Shown one piece after another: positions 1-11,533 of a stretch of DNA of 64,000 bases (positions are counted from its first letter, which is position 1; every line of letters begins with the position of its first letter). Source of the stretch: Notamacropus eugenii (Eukaryota > Chordata > Mammalia > Diprotodontia > Macropodidae); NCBI RefSeq assembly GCF_028372415.1, contig NC_092872.1, forward strand, positions 90,006,575 through 90,070,574, read 5' to 3'. The notes below the pieces were generated by a model. The model did no database searches. It saw only the letters and a program-made list of their open reading frames with translations, and was not told the origin of the DNA. The position numbers were made by a program, and so were the translations under genes.

Positions 1-1008
1 TTATAAGATAATTGCTCCTTTTTACCTTTTCCTATCCAATTTTCTTTAGAATCACACCATCATACACAACTCAGCCACAACCTTTCTTTCAAACTACCTT
101 AATGATGATGATACTTTTAAGAACAGTGATAAGATTTTCATATATCATAAGTAGTTTAACCTTTATCAGTGCCTTATAATTAATCCTTAACAATTTTCTT
201 ATATTTCTTTAAAAAATTTCTTTTAAATTTTAGACACCAGGACTCAAATACAGAATAGAGAAAAGAAAAAAAATCACAAACGTAAATACAAAGTAAGAAA
301 AGAAAAAAAAGCATGTCATGTACATAGCAGAACATAAGAGAGGGTTCAAAATATGCAGCAATGAATTTTCATTTCAAGAAAGTCTGTATGATAAATACAA
401 CACATTGTATTGAGAGCTGTCCATCTTTTCATTGCTTCCTTCTAAGTTTTCTTTTGTTCTCTGCTGTACACTTTTTACCTTGTTCTTTTTCCCCCCACCA
501 GAATGGTACAATTAAGTGCAAATAAAAAGAGAGATATAGATATGTACATATACATATATACACATACATATATATACATACATACATAGACATATACTTT
601 TCCTAAGAAATTTTATTCTTTATCTTTGTTTTTATGTGCATATTCCTTGTTTCCTATCCCTCCTGACTCCTCTACTTTACTTCTACCCACTGCCTTGCCC
701 TTCTATTACTTAGCCTACTTCCCCTCCAAGAATCCCTCCCCCCTTATATTTCTTCTGGATCTTTTGTATAGAATTTTCCTGGATAAAAGAGAACAATTAC
801 TATTTAGCAATTACATTCACTCTGTGCTAGATGGGTAGGGACTTGTTCAGTCTATGAGCTGCGGAGTGAATCAGGTTTAAGACTTGATTTTGAGCAAGAA
901 ATGTAGCCAGTAAACCCAGAGGAAAAAAGGTAGCTTTTAGGCATGGAATGTACCTTCGCCTGGGCAGAACACCAGAGGAGGAGGGAGAGGAGGAGGGGAG
1001 TTGTTACC
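1..1008. other. AT-rich intergenic sequence, no gene seen
   Basis: I see no convincing coding region, RNA gene or complete repeat here. The stretch is AT-rich with pyrimidine-rich patches, and the open frames are short and low in complexity. A short TATACATA-type simple repeat lies near 540-600. Confidence 0.5.
538..594. repeat. TA/CATA microsatellite
   Basis: Degenerate alternating tatacata/catacata units are visible directly. It is a simple-sequence tract with no further function evident. Confidence 0.8.
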
Positions 1009-1011
1009 TAC

Positions 1012-1281
1012 TCACAGGTTGTGTTTGTCCTTCGTTCTCAAAGAGGACCATGACATCAAGATGATGGCATGACTTGCAGTTGACTGATTTGAGTGAGGGA
1101 GGGCTGTGCAAAGTCACCAACCTCACCTTCTTCTCCTGAGCCATCTGGGTCCAGTGGCATGATATTCATCAGGATGGCTGGAGATGGCCCAGGATGCAAT
1201 GGGAGACCCTGCTCCTTTCAGGTGAAGGTCTTATCATATTCTCACTTTGAGTGAGCTACACCCATTCAATGAATAGATTTC
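1012..1281 (-). mobile_element. RTE-tailed marsupial SINE (WSINE-like)
   Basis: Read on the minus strand, the element ends in the RTE-type 3' tail (tcatggtcctctttgagaac then gaaggacaaacac), preceded by the block 'cctgatgaatatcatgccactgg'. The same tail is found at 10943-11206, 38643-38860, 43580-43876 and 54942-55259. Its head, near 1200-1281 on the plus strand, matches the head of the 10943 copy and differs from the tRNA-type head of the 43580 and 54942 copies, so it is a separate subfamily. The family name is inferred. Confidence 0.8.
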
Positions 1282-1790
1282 ATTAAGTAATTACTCAAAG
1301 GATGGCCCCTTGAATATTTCACTTTGAGTGAGATTCTCATTTTAATCTTTAATTTGCCTTCCTTTATTTTTAGCAGCTTAATATTATTATAATCAAGTTT
1401 TAATCCCAAATTGTGGGTAATATTGCCCTAGGCCTCAAGTCCTTCTTGTTGCTGTTTTCTGAATTCTGTCTGGGGTCTCAACCTCAAGCACTCACTCCTT
1501 TCTTCCTCCCTTGAGCCCCAGCCACACTGACCCAAAAATGTTCTTGCTCCCTAGTGGTACCACACTCATCTGGTTTGTGCTCACTTTTCCTTGTGCAGAG
1601 CCACAGCCTGGGATCACATCTGGTCAGCACCTCTAGGCCTGACTTCTGGAAACAGAGGGTCCCTCAATCTTGCCTCATTCAGTATCTGTTGTTCCTCAGA
1701 TGAAAAGTTTTGAGGTAAAAGTTCCTGAGGCTATGAGGTGAAAGTTGAGGTGAAGTTTCCTGAAGCCTAGTCTGCTTCTTTTTTTTTTTT
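1282..1790. other. No recognisable feature
   Basis: Mixed-composition sequence with short T-rich runs. A partial repeat of the preceding SINE phrase (ctttgagtgaga) appears near 1321. I see no gene or classifiable repeat. Confidence 0.4.
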
Positions 1791-2647
1791 TTGGTGGAGA
1801 AATCAGCAGATACTGTTTGCACTATATATTTTTTAATGTTTATTTATTTATTTTTAGTTTTAAACATTCAATTTGAGTTCCAAATTTTCTCCTCATCTGT
1901 CCCCTCCCCCCACCCCAAAATGCCAAGCATTCTGGTTACCCCTTCCACCAATGTGCCTTCCTTTCTAACACCCCTCCCTTCCCTTATCCCCATTTTCTCT
2001 CTTGTCTTGTAGGGCAAGATAAATTTCTATACCCTATGACCTATATTTCTTATTTCCCAGTTGCATGCAAAAACAATTCTCAACATTTGCTCCTAAAACT
2101 TTGAGTTCCAACTTCTCTCCCTTCCTCCTTCTCCCCTCTTCCCCACTGAGAAGGCAAGCAATTCCATATGGGCTATATGTGTAATTTTGCAAATGACTTC
2201 CATAATAATCATGTCATATAAGACTAACTATATTTCCTTCCATCCTATCCTGTCCCCCATTTCCTCTATTCTCTTTTGACCTTGTCCTACCCCAAGAGTG
2301 TTTACTTGTAGTTGGTCCCTCCTCCCATTTGCCCTGCCTTCTATCATTCCCCACACAGCCCTGCTTATCCCCTTCTCCCCTACTTTCCTGTAGTGTAAGA
2401 TAGGTTTTCATACCAAATTGCGTGTGCATGTTATTCCTTCCTTGAGCCAAATGTGATGAGAGTAAGCTTCACGTTTTCCCTCTCACTTCCCCCCTTCTCT
2501 CCTCCATTGAAAAAGCTTTTTCTTGCCTCTTTTATGAGATAATTTGCCCTGTTCCATTTCTCCCTTTCTCCTCCCAATATATTCCTCTCTCACTCCCTAA
2601 TTTTATGTTTTTAGATACGATCCTTTCCTATTCAATTCACCTTGTAC

Positions 2648-2706
2648 TCTCTGTCTATCTATGTATGTATGTGTGTGTGTATGTGTGTATATGTGTATGT
2701 GTATAA
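2648..2706. repeat. TGTA/TGTG microsatellite inside HAL1 copy 1
   Basis: Alternating tgta/tgtg units. The homologous place in the other HAL1 copy, near 23242-23270, also holds a GT repeat, so it is probably an ancestral feature of the element. Confidence 0.8.
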
Positions 2707-2862
2707 TACCTCCAACTACCCAAATACTGAGAAAAGTTTCAGGAGTTACAAATATTATCTTTTCATGTAGGAATGTAAACAGTTCAACTTTAGAAAGGCC
2801 CTTCTGATTTCTCTTTCCTGTTTACCTTTTCATGTTTCTCTTGATTCTTGTGTTTGAAAGTC

Positions 2863-3900
2863 AAATTTTCTTTTCAGCTCTGCTTTTCATCAAGAGTGCT
2901 TGAAAGTCCTCTATTTCATTGAATGATAATTTTTTCCCCTGAAGTATTATACTCAGTTTTGCTGGGTAGGTGATCCTTGGTTTTAATCCTAGCTCCTTTG
3001 ACTTCCGGAATATCATATTCCAAGCCCTTCTATCCCTTAATGTAGAAAATGACTAGATCTTGTGTTATCCTGATTGTATTTCCATAATGCTCAAGTTGTT
3101 TCTTTCTAGCTGCTTGTAATATTTTCTTCTTAACCTGGGAACTCTGGAATTTGGCTACAATATTCCTAGGAGTTTCTCTTTTTGGATCTCTTTCAGGAGG
3201 TGATTGGTAGATTCTTTCAATATTTATTTTGCCCCCTGGTTCTAGAATATCAAGGCAGTTTTCCTTGATAATTTCAAGAAATATGATGTCTAGGCTCTTG
3301 TTTTGATCATGGTTTTCAGGTAGTCCCATACTTCTTAAATTGTCTCTCCTAGATCTATTTTCCAGGTCATTTTTTTTCCAATGAGATATTTCACATGATC
3401 TTCTATTTTTTCATTCTTTTCATTTTGTTTTGTAATTTCTTGGTTTCCCATAAAGTCATCAGCTTCCATCTGTTCCATTCTAATTTTTAAAGAACTATTT
3501 TCTTCAGTGAGCTTTTGAACCTCCTTTTCCATTTTGGCTAATTCTGCTTTCTAAAGCATTCTTCTCCTCATTGGACCTCTTTTGCCAATTGAGTTAGCCT
3601 ATTTTTACAGATGCTATTTTCTTCAGCATTTTTTGGGGTCTCCTTTAGCAAGGTGTTGACTAGCTTTTCATGATTTTCTTGTATCACTCTCATTTCTCTT
3701 CCCAATTTTTCCTCCACTTCTCTTACTTGATTTTCAAAATCCTTTTTGAGCTCTTCCATGGCCTGGGACCACTGCATATTCATTTTGGAGACCTCTGATG
3801 GTAAGCATTATTATTCCTCATCTGAAAGGATGGAAGGAAATACCTGTTCACTGAGAAAGTAACCTTCTATAGTCTTATTTTTTTTCCCCTTTTTCATCAT
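2863..3900 (-). pseudogene. HAL1/L1 ORF1 protein remnant
   Basis: Three consecutive minus-strand frames (3783-3568, 3532-3335, 3329-3030) together cover an L1 ORF1p-like protein. First comes a heptad-rich coiled coil (WSQAMEELKKDF, then repeated EVQKLTEENSSLKIRMEQME). An RRM-like part follows (MGLPENHDQNKSLDIIFLEI and ERDPKRETPRNIVAKF), and then the C-terminal RNA-binding domain, whose diagnostic ITYPAKLS stretch lies near 2940. ORF1p of L1 is a trimeric RNA chaperone that coats its transcript. At least two frameshifts separate the segments, so this copy is dead. Confidence 0.85.
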
Positions 3901-4778
3901 TTTCACAGTCAGTTATTTGACTTTTGAATCCTTTGTCAAGAGGAGGGTATACTCTGGGGACCTGTAAGTTCTTAGTTCCTCCAAGGTGGCAAAATTAAGG
4001 GAGAGGAGTTTACTTCTCTCCTGGCCTGCACACTGGTCTGGGAGCAACCAAAAATTTTTCTGCTCAGAATCTGTGAGTAGCAGAATCCCCTCTCCACAAC
4101 AGCCTTCAGCACAGCCATGCCAGCACTCCTCCTCACCCCTGAGCCAGAGATTTTGAATTGAGCTGCTCAATTCCCCCAGGGGCTTTAGGTGGAGGGCAGG
4201 GCTGCCACTCAGGACTGAGGTTCAGATCAGCTGCTCAATTCCTCCAGGGTCTTCAGGGCAAGGGCTCCACAAATGGAAGTTGCTGCTGCTACTTCCGCAG
4301 CTGGCCCCTGGGGCCAGGGCTAGGGCCAAACCCTGCTCTCTTCTCACCTAGTTGAAAAAGCCCTCTCACTGACCTTTGAAGTTGTCTTTGGTGTTTGTGG
4401 GTTGAAGGATCTGAGAACCTCTGCTGCTGCTGGGGATTCCACCCTTGAGGCCTGTTCTGGTCCTGTTCCTCCCTGTGCCACATGGCCAAGGCTGGGCTGC
4501 ACTCCATTCCATGCCCCATGTGATAGACCTTTCCTGTCAGCCTTCCAGGCTACCTTGGACTGGAAATTTCTTTCACTCTGTCGTTCTATGGCTTCTGCTG
4601 TTCTAAAATTTTCATCATGGTTACCCCTGACCTACGAGTTGACTATCATTTAAATAAAATTAGTCAAGGAGAAAGAATATACACATACACAGCTGGTTAT
4701 AAGAATATATTTCTCAATAGACAAACAGGAAAGAAAAGGGAGATGGGAGAAAGGGCAATAAGGAAAAGGGTGGTGTCA

Positions 4779-5386
4779 TGATAAAAATTTTGAACACCTA
4801 GATTCCTAGCAAAATCAATTAATTAGTAATGCTAACATATACCAATAAAAAACCAAAGACAAATGGAGGTGTACAGAGAGTATTTTTCTAATCACAAGAG
4901 ATGAACAAAAAGGTTACACAATCTTGAGTTACTTCTTTTGGTCATTTTTCATTTGGCTAGATGCTAGACCATGACAAAGACTTAGGTACGTACTAGTATT
5001 ATTTTGTTGTTAGCTAGACCCTGTTTCCAATAGTTGTGTTGTAGGCTTGTCTAATCACTTTGGGGGTGTGACAATCATTAAATTGTTTATCTGATTGACC
5101 ACAGTGACTTGATATCATGGATTATTGAACTAGTTGGAGGTGTGGTATTTGTGGTAAGCATGGTGGAGAGTTTTAATTTAAATTATTGCAAAGAGAAACT
5201 ATGATGAATTGGTCATGCCAGCTCAGCTCTGCAGAAGCTTAGTTCAGCTCTGTAGGAGTTCATCTCTGCAGAAATGGAACCTAATCTACTATCATGTTTT
5301 TCTCTCAATTTAAAATCTGTCTGATTTAACATTAAAATAAATCAACAGGACAATCAATACTAACTAAATTAAGAATTTTTTCTTCA
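4779..5386 (-). mobile_element. LTR, left (3') copy of a decayed retrovirus
   Basis: This segment aligns along its length with 11534-12603 once the LTR nested in the latter is set aside. Shared stretches include 'ctagattcc.agcaaaa', 'gctaga..atgacaaag', 'aaaataaatcaacag' and 'caatcaatactaact'. On the minus strand it starts TGAAGAA and ends CA, the usual LTR termini. With the minus-strand gag start at 10348 between the two copies, they are read as the LTRs of one provirus. No clean target-site duplication was found. Confidence 0.65.
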
Positions 5387-5420
5387 ATTATCTCCTTTGA
5401 TCTTGAGGAAAAGAATTTCC

Positions 5421-5717
5421 TCAAGGATCATTTGAGTCAGATCTGCACAACCTGGGACCACTTGTGGCACACCAAAGGATTTCCTCTATACACAAAGGAT
5501 GTTTTCCTGTACATTTTTTGCAGACCACCAAAAGTCCTTTGGTAGGCCACAGATTGTGCAGGCCTGATTTAAGTAAACTAGTAAATTCCTTGAATTGGTC
5601 CAAAATCTTTATGATCAATTGTCCTAAAAGATCAGTTTGACTTTGTACATCTAGAGTCAGTTGTCCAAGCTCTACTAACAGGTTTTGAACACTTGTAACA
5701 AAGTAGAGAAGTTCCAA
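5421..5717 (-). pseudogene. Possible env remnant, heptad-like ORF next to 3' LTR
   Basis: A 98-codon minus frame just upstream, in the element's sense, of the LTR at 4779-5386. It contains an alternating-hydrophobic segment (VQNLLVELGQLTLDVQ, then LLGQLIIKILDQF) followed by a Cys-containing tail. The location is where a retroviral transmembrane envelope subunit would lie, and a heptad region followed by cysteines is suggestive. No membrane span is visible and I do not recognise a family. Confidence 0.3.
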
Positions 5718-8700
5718 AGGCCTCAGCTTCTAAGGTTGGGGACTGTTTTTCACCTAATGTTTTAGTGGTACTGCCAATCTAATTCTCTTATATTCATACC
5801 ATCCTAGAAACATTTTTAACACAACATGCTGAACAAGCTCTCCTATTAACTCTATCAACCATAAAATTATCATTTTTTGAACAGGAAAGTAGGTTCCTTT
5901 TCCAATGTGTTTTTCTAAAATAGACTTTACAAATAATATAGGTAATGGTTACATAATGAAAACCAAAACCAAAATCCCTACAAACCACATATTTCAGAGT
6001 TAATTGAGGTTTACATGGGTAACAGTTTAAAGATGGAGTCTCAGGTGACAGTTTAAAGTCTCAGGAATCTCAAGAGGTAGATTCTCTACTGGATAGGATG
6101 AAGAGACTCAGTTGGAGTTGGAGACTGAAGAACTTAGAAGTGGTTAGAAGTTTCTGTAAGTGTCTTTAAAGAGGACATATTTTCATTTGCCATCTGGGAA
6201 AGTGGGGAAACTCAAATCATTAACCCAAATTGCCTTATAATGCCTATTATAGAAATAATATAAATGAAACTTACAAGCCTAAACTTACAATTATTAACTT
6301 AAAATATTATTCATAAGGGTTTTGGCATAACATTTCTGGAGAAGTCACATCCATATACATATATATAGGTTTAGCATCATGAAGTAGCATAATTATCTTA
6401 GGAATCATCTTAGAAAGAAAGTATTACAAAGGCTACAACACCAATTCATGTTACTCCAGGTCTTCATTCATCTTTATCTATATTTATCTAAATCTGATTC
6501 CAATTCATGCCCCTTATAGAAGGATATTATAATCATATTAATGCAATGAATGCATGTTGTAATATCAATTTTCTATAAGTTAAATATCCTATCAATCATA
6601 AGTTCTCATAATCTCTATTATTTGTAATTCAAATGACAATTTTATACCTGATTTCTTGTTATAGTAGTAATATATTAGAATATATTATTCAGTCAAAAGT
6701 CATCAGTGGGGCTTATTTCCTATGTATATTACAATGAAAAAATCAGGCATCATTATACACTTGCCTTTATCAGTGGAATTTACTATGTGAGGAAAAGAAA
6801 GGAAGGACGTAGCAGTATCAATACTGATTCTTAGTTTTGTTTGGTTTCAAGTATGAGTCATGGTCAACAGCCAATCACACAGAAAAACCTATCATGAGCC
6901 AGGTTACCACCAGAGTATAGATATACCAGACTTAGATGTACCTAACTAGCAAAATGTCTTGTTTACCAAGATGTGGAAACTAAGTCAAGAGAATCTGACC
7001 TTTACCTTCACAAGCTCATTCCCTCTGCTTTCCCAGAGACAGATATCCCTTTGTAACAGTCTTCAGACTACAGGAATACATGGTATTTCCTTTGAATGAT
7101 GGACTAGCGGCCTTACGAGTGACATCAGATACTTATATCTGAAATTAAAACTTAGAATAGCAGCAGATTAAACCCCCAGGAGATTTTTCCTCAAATGGTA
7201 AAATTTCACTAGTTATATCTTCCAGCTGGGTTGTTGTTATTTTTTCTCATGTCTTAATAGATATCAGGGCATTCTGTTGATCTTTCATGTAAGAATAATT
7301 ATATTCTAGATTTTTATTCATATACAGTAAACACTAGTTCACACATAAAGTGAATGGTTGGTTCAAAATGTAGCTTCCCTACATATTAATTATAAATAGT
7401 TATAATTTCATGATTTTCTACATGATCTTAAAAGAGACTCATTTATTATTTTAAAAGTTAACTTGGAAATTTCTCTGCTTTGGCTGGAAAGTTCTTTGTT
7501 CCTCAAACTGCTGCACTACAGAGCTCCAGAGCATCAGTCAGCAGGTCTGAGGATCCTATCCCTCATAGACAAAGATCTCCTATGAGGATGTGACTCCTCT
7601 CTTCTCCCAGTGGGGTTATTATTATTTTCTAGTTTGACACAAACAATTAGTAGCTTTCAAACATATAATATTACGTAACAGATGCATTTATAATATAACA
7701 GCATTCAGATTAAAAGGTGAAGTAATTTGTCTTAACAGTTTTTCTCAGCTTTCATAATGCCAGAAAAAACATTGCATACCCAATATCATATTTGAAACAT
7801 AAAACTTAATACTCGTCAAGTGACAATAATTCAACCAAATGCATTTTAAAATTACCTTACTGAGAAAACCACTCATCCTATCTCTTTTGGTATTTTACCA
7901 TTTGTATCCAATGTTATCTAAAACCCAGTAAAGAACTATACAGTATAGAGTAATTAAAGTCAATTAAATAAGTAACAATAGTTCATTTACATAGCACTTA
8001 CCACATACCAGGCTTTTTTCTAGTTGCTAAAGATTATTTTAATAAATTCCAGAGATCTCTTTTCTGTAGTACTTTAGAATGTTTAAACTTTGATTTCTCA
8101 ATCACTACTTGAGCCACTTGCTAACTTACCTCACAGGGCAGATATAAATAGTAAGACTGAAGTATTTCCCATTAGGAAGCTAGTTCAGAGGAAACTATAA
8201 CCCACTGAACATGTTATAGTTTTTAAAGCACCCCACTATCAATTTATATTAGATAAATGGCATCAATCTGATCAATTTCGAAGTAATTATTCACTGTATT
8301 ATACTTTCTTCCTCATGATTGACAAGATATTATAATTTTACCCAAGCACAATTACTACAAAAATTAGATTACAACTCTATTTGGGGAGGTCCTGAAACCT
8401 CTTAGTAAATCATAAGAATTCTATATTTTAAGGCAAAAAGTACTTCGTTGTTATAATTTTTCAAAGACTATTATCATATTAATTTTAATAACTCAATAGG
8501 GAAATGACCTAACAATGTATCATAACAATTTAGAAAATTTTCATATAACAGTATGTAATTAAAATCTTATTCTCCTATTTAAAAAAGAATTCATATTTTG
8601 AATCACATCTGGTATTCTCTCAAATTCTACAATAAAGAAAAAGTGGAAGCCTAGAAAATATAATGGATTTTATTTTGTTTTGCTTTTTAAATGTAACACT

Positions 8701-8799
8701 AAGCTTTCAAGCTTCATTTATGTAGTTGTATAAAATCTTAACTTATATTTCTTAGAAAATCATTCATATTATTCCCTTTCACATGTTATTTGATCCAAA

Positions 8800-8965
8800 A
8801 CCCAATAACAATTGTTAACACTTATACAGTGTTCACTATGCTAAGCATTTCAGAATCATTTTACTTCTCCAACAACTCTGGGAGGTGGGTGCTATTATTT
8901 ATTATCTCGTTTTACATATAAAGAAGATGGATTAAATTATCTAATATGCCACAATTGCAGTTTAG
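8800..8965. repeat. MIR-type ancient SINE relic
   Basis: The phrase 'cacttatacagtgttcactatgctaagcatttcagaatcattttact...' and the later 'ggaggtgggtgctattatttattatctcgttttacat' follow the pattern of MIR-family SINE 3' regions. A shorter similar fragment lies at about 7985-8050. Identification is by eye. Confidence 0.5.
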
Positions 8966-9639
8966 TTTCCAAACAAAATTTTGACAAGATCAAATCCAGA
9001 TTTGTAATCCCTAATGATAACATTTAAATCTCAATTTTTCCAAGAGCCCACTCTTTTCAGTTAACTTATGTTCAGCAATTCATGGTGGCATTCCCAGCTC
9101 CCCATAACGGTTTATTTCTTTAAATCACCCAAAGAGCCAAATCAATTCTTCTTTTCCCAACATAATCCTATCAGTATACTTTAAGAGGGCAGATAAACGA
9201 CACATCTCTCCTTACCCAGAGGCTTTATGGCAGGAAAAACTACTTACTAATTTTTTACAAAGGCCTTTGGCATAACCATTTAAACCAGACCAAAGAAATA
9301 TTCCTTTCTCTATCAATAAGGTAGTTGACGTGTATTTCTTAAACTTCAATTTAACCCTTCAAAGTCTTAAGAAATTTATTTTATGATGTTATATTGATTG
9401 GGGGAGACAAGCAGTACTTGTCTTTCTATGTTCTTTGCTAAAGTATGTACATAAGGAAAGATTGAAACTAAAAGTACCTGTTGCCTAAAGAGAACTTCCC
9501 TTATTCTCTTGCCCTACAAGGCCTGTATAGTTTCTTGGAATTTACTTTAGTTATAAGGATGTATGGCACAGGCTTAAATTCCCTTAATTTATGCATCTCT
9601 AGCTTTTAACAATCTGGTATAATTTTCTGAAATACTGGA

Positions 9640-10348
9640 ATTCCAATAGGGGTCCTATAAAGGCCAATTTGGTAGACTTCCTGAACCTGCAGGAGCCACT
9701 CTTATTGGGGGTTGCCTATTGACCTCTTCTATAATAGTAGTCTTTTCCCCAGGGAAGAGAAGAGGGTCTATTAAATCAGTTAACGTCTTCCCAGGTAGAA
9801 TACAGTCTCTAAAAGTAGCTTGTAATTGAGTGACAACAGCTGCAGGATCCTGATCAAATCTGGGAGTGTCTCTCCTCCACGCAGAGCTCAGAAGGACTAA
9901 AGAGTTGGTGAATAACTAAAGGTATCAGGCCTTCTGTCAGGTTGTCATACATCAGCTTTTTCTGAAGGGGAAACATATCAGTAGCAGTTCCTCCTTTTTA
10001 GAATTGGAATACGTAGGAGGAGATGGAATACAGTGTTCCTTTTTAGGTGGTAGTCATAGACCATCTGATAAATCAAGCCAAGATAACCAAAAGTCCATTT
10101 GGCCTGGGTAAGGTCCTTCAATAGTTGCTCTCAATTTTTTTTTTTTGTAATTTATAGTAATCAAAAGTGCCATATTGGAGTCAGAATTGTTTATTGACCA
10201 AATCTCTTGCAGTTCTAGATCAAATTTCACATAATTCAATGGCATGTTTCTTTGATATTCCTAGTTTAACTAAGAGTTTTCCATGGTCCTATGTTCTAAA
10301 TAATTTTCCCAGAGAAGTCCCAATAGTGGTACTGTTAGTATTTCCCAT
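9640..10348 (-). pseudogene. Retroviral gag remnant (matrix start)
   Basis: A minus-strand reading from 10348 begins MGNTNSTTIGTSLGKLF, with a glycine in position 2 as in N-myristoylated retroviral matrix proteins. After a frame break it continues in the frame 10245-10054 (ELQEIWSINNSDSN, then GPYPGQMDFWLSWLDLSDG) and in further broken frames (KEELLLICFPF; QDPAAVVTQLQATF). Placement about 1.2 kb downstream of the 5' LTR fits gag. Stops and frameshifts are frequent, so it is non-functional. Assignment rests on the myristoylation-type start and on position between LTRs. Confidence 0.55.
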
Positions 10349-10942
10349 AATTTTACAATTTACCTAATACCAAGCAAGTCTTACTTTTCAATAATTAGAG
10401 CTATCTTTGTGCCGCAAAGACTTTCCAACTTCTGAGGCAACGTCCATTGCTTCTAAAGAGTCATAAATCAAGGATAAGATCCTTTTGTTGAGTTCCTTGT
10501 CCAGGTGTCTTAGAGATTTTTTTTAATTGTAAGAGAAATTATTCTGCCTATTGAAAGGTCCTTTTTGCTTTTCAAAGGACTGTGCTCTCCTCCCATATCT
10601 GCAAGAGAAGTTGCTCTGCATGCAACAAAGATTCTTCTAGTTTTATGAGGACTTGCTCTATTTGTGACAGACACTCTGTGGTCCTTGACTTAGATTCTAA
10701 CATGTTACTGTGGAAGAGATATGAATCTAAACACGACTGAAGAAACACACTAAACATGTAACTCCAATCAGAAAAACAGACCTCATACAGAACATTAAAA
10801 CAAGCCAGAATAGATACAAAAAACCCCCCAAATTTCTCTGGAGTCTCTAGAGATTAAGTACTTCCACAAGGCTTAGTCCTTACAAGATGAGAGATTTAAT
10901 TAAGGCTTTATATTTCTACACTCTTTGCTAAAGTATGTATAT

Positions 10943-11206
10943 TGTTATTCTTGTGTTTGTCCTTTGAAGAGGACCATGACATCAAGATGATGATATGACT
11001 TGCATTTGACTTTGATTTGAGTGAAGAAGGGCTGTGCAAGGTCACCAGCCTCACCTTCTTCTCTTGAGCCATCTGGGTCCAGTGGCCTGATATTCATCAG
11101 GAAGACTGGAGATGGCCCAGGATTGAATTGGGAGACCCAGGCCCTTTCAGGCTAAGGTCTTATCACATTCTCAATTTGACTGAGATACACCAATTCAATA
11201 TATAGG
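10943..11206 (-). mobile_element. RTE-tailed marsupial SINE (WSINE-like)
   Basis: Nearly the same sequence as 1012-1281, in the same orientation, including the shared head (plus strand 'gggagacc...ctttcagg...aaggtcttatcacattctca'). It interrupts a phrase (ctttgctaaagtatgta ... actaaaagtacct) that occurs uninterrupted at 9435-9480, which defines the insertion. Confidence 0.85.
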
Positions 11207-11299
11207 TTTTTTTAACTAAAAGTACCTATGACCTGAAAAGACCTTCCCTTATACTACTGCCTAAAGAGGTCTTTCCCCTACAAAAAAGGGGAAAGGGGA

Positions 11300-11343
11300 A
11301 TTGAATCTTCCCCCAAAAAACTTGAATCTTCCCCCAAAAAACA
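11300..11343. repeat. Two-unit 21-bp tandem repeat
   Basis: The phrase 'cttgaatcttcccccaaaaaa' (or its start 'ttgaatcttccccc') occurs twice back to back, just inside the right LTR of the decayed provirus. Confidence 0.8.
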
Positions 11344-11533
11344 AGTGCTTACCTTGGTTCAGAAAATTTTGAATTCACAGCCAAAGGGAGTCCAAATACT
11401 CAAGGCAGTCCTCATCAGAGAAGTCTTGCGGTGTAAAATCCTCACCAGAGGACTCTTAGAGAGATTCCTGAGAGAGCGCAAGCATGGAGGGCTTAAGTTT
11501 GTCCCTCAGTCCTGGAGAAGTCACTAACTTCTG

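Larger units (their letters stand above)
1826..4630 (-). mobile_element. HAL1 (half-L1) retrotransposon, copy 1
   Basis: A minus-strand element of about 2.8 kb that has an L1-like 5' leader (about 3900-4630), an ORF1 (about 2863-3900) and a roughly 1 kb 3' region, but no ORF2. The 3' end is marked on the plus strand by T-rich sequence near 1826-1860, followed by the G-rich (on the element strand) segment at 1900-1920. The same arrangement and length recur in the copy at 22416-27146, which has a target-site duplication, so lack of ORF2 is a family property and not a random deletion. ORF1 is interrupted by frameshifts. Confidence 0.8.
5387..11533 (-). mobile_element. Interior of decayed endogenous retrovirus
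   Basis: The 6 kb between the two related LTRs. Only the gag start near 10348 and its downstream region to about 9640 are recognisably retroviral. The stretch 6000-9600 is AT-rich, has no frame of 60 codons, and shows no RT, RNase H or integrase motif that I can find, so pol is either deleted or mutated past recognition. A SINE sits at 10943-11206 and a MIR-like relic at 8800-8965. The minus frame 5717-5421 (98 codons) near the 3' LTR has a leucine-rich, heptad-like segment and could be an env remnant, but I cannot prove it. Confidence 0.5.
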
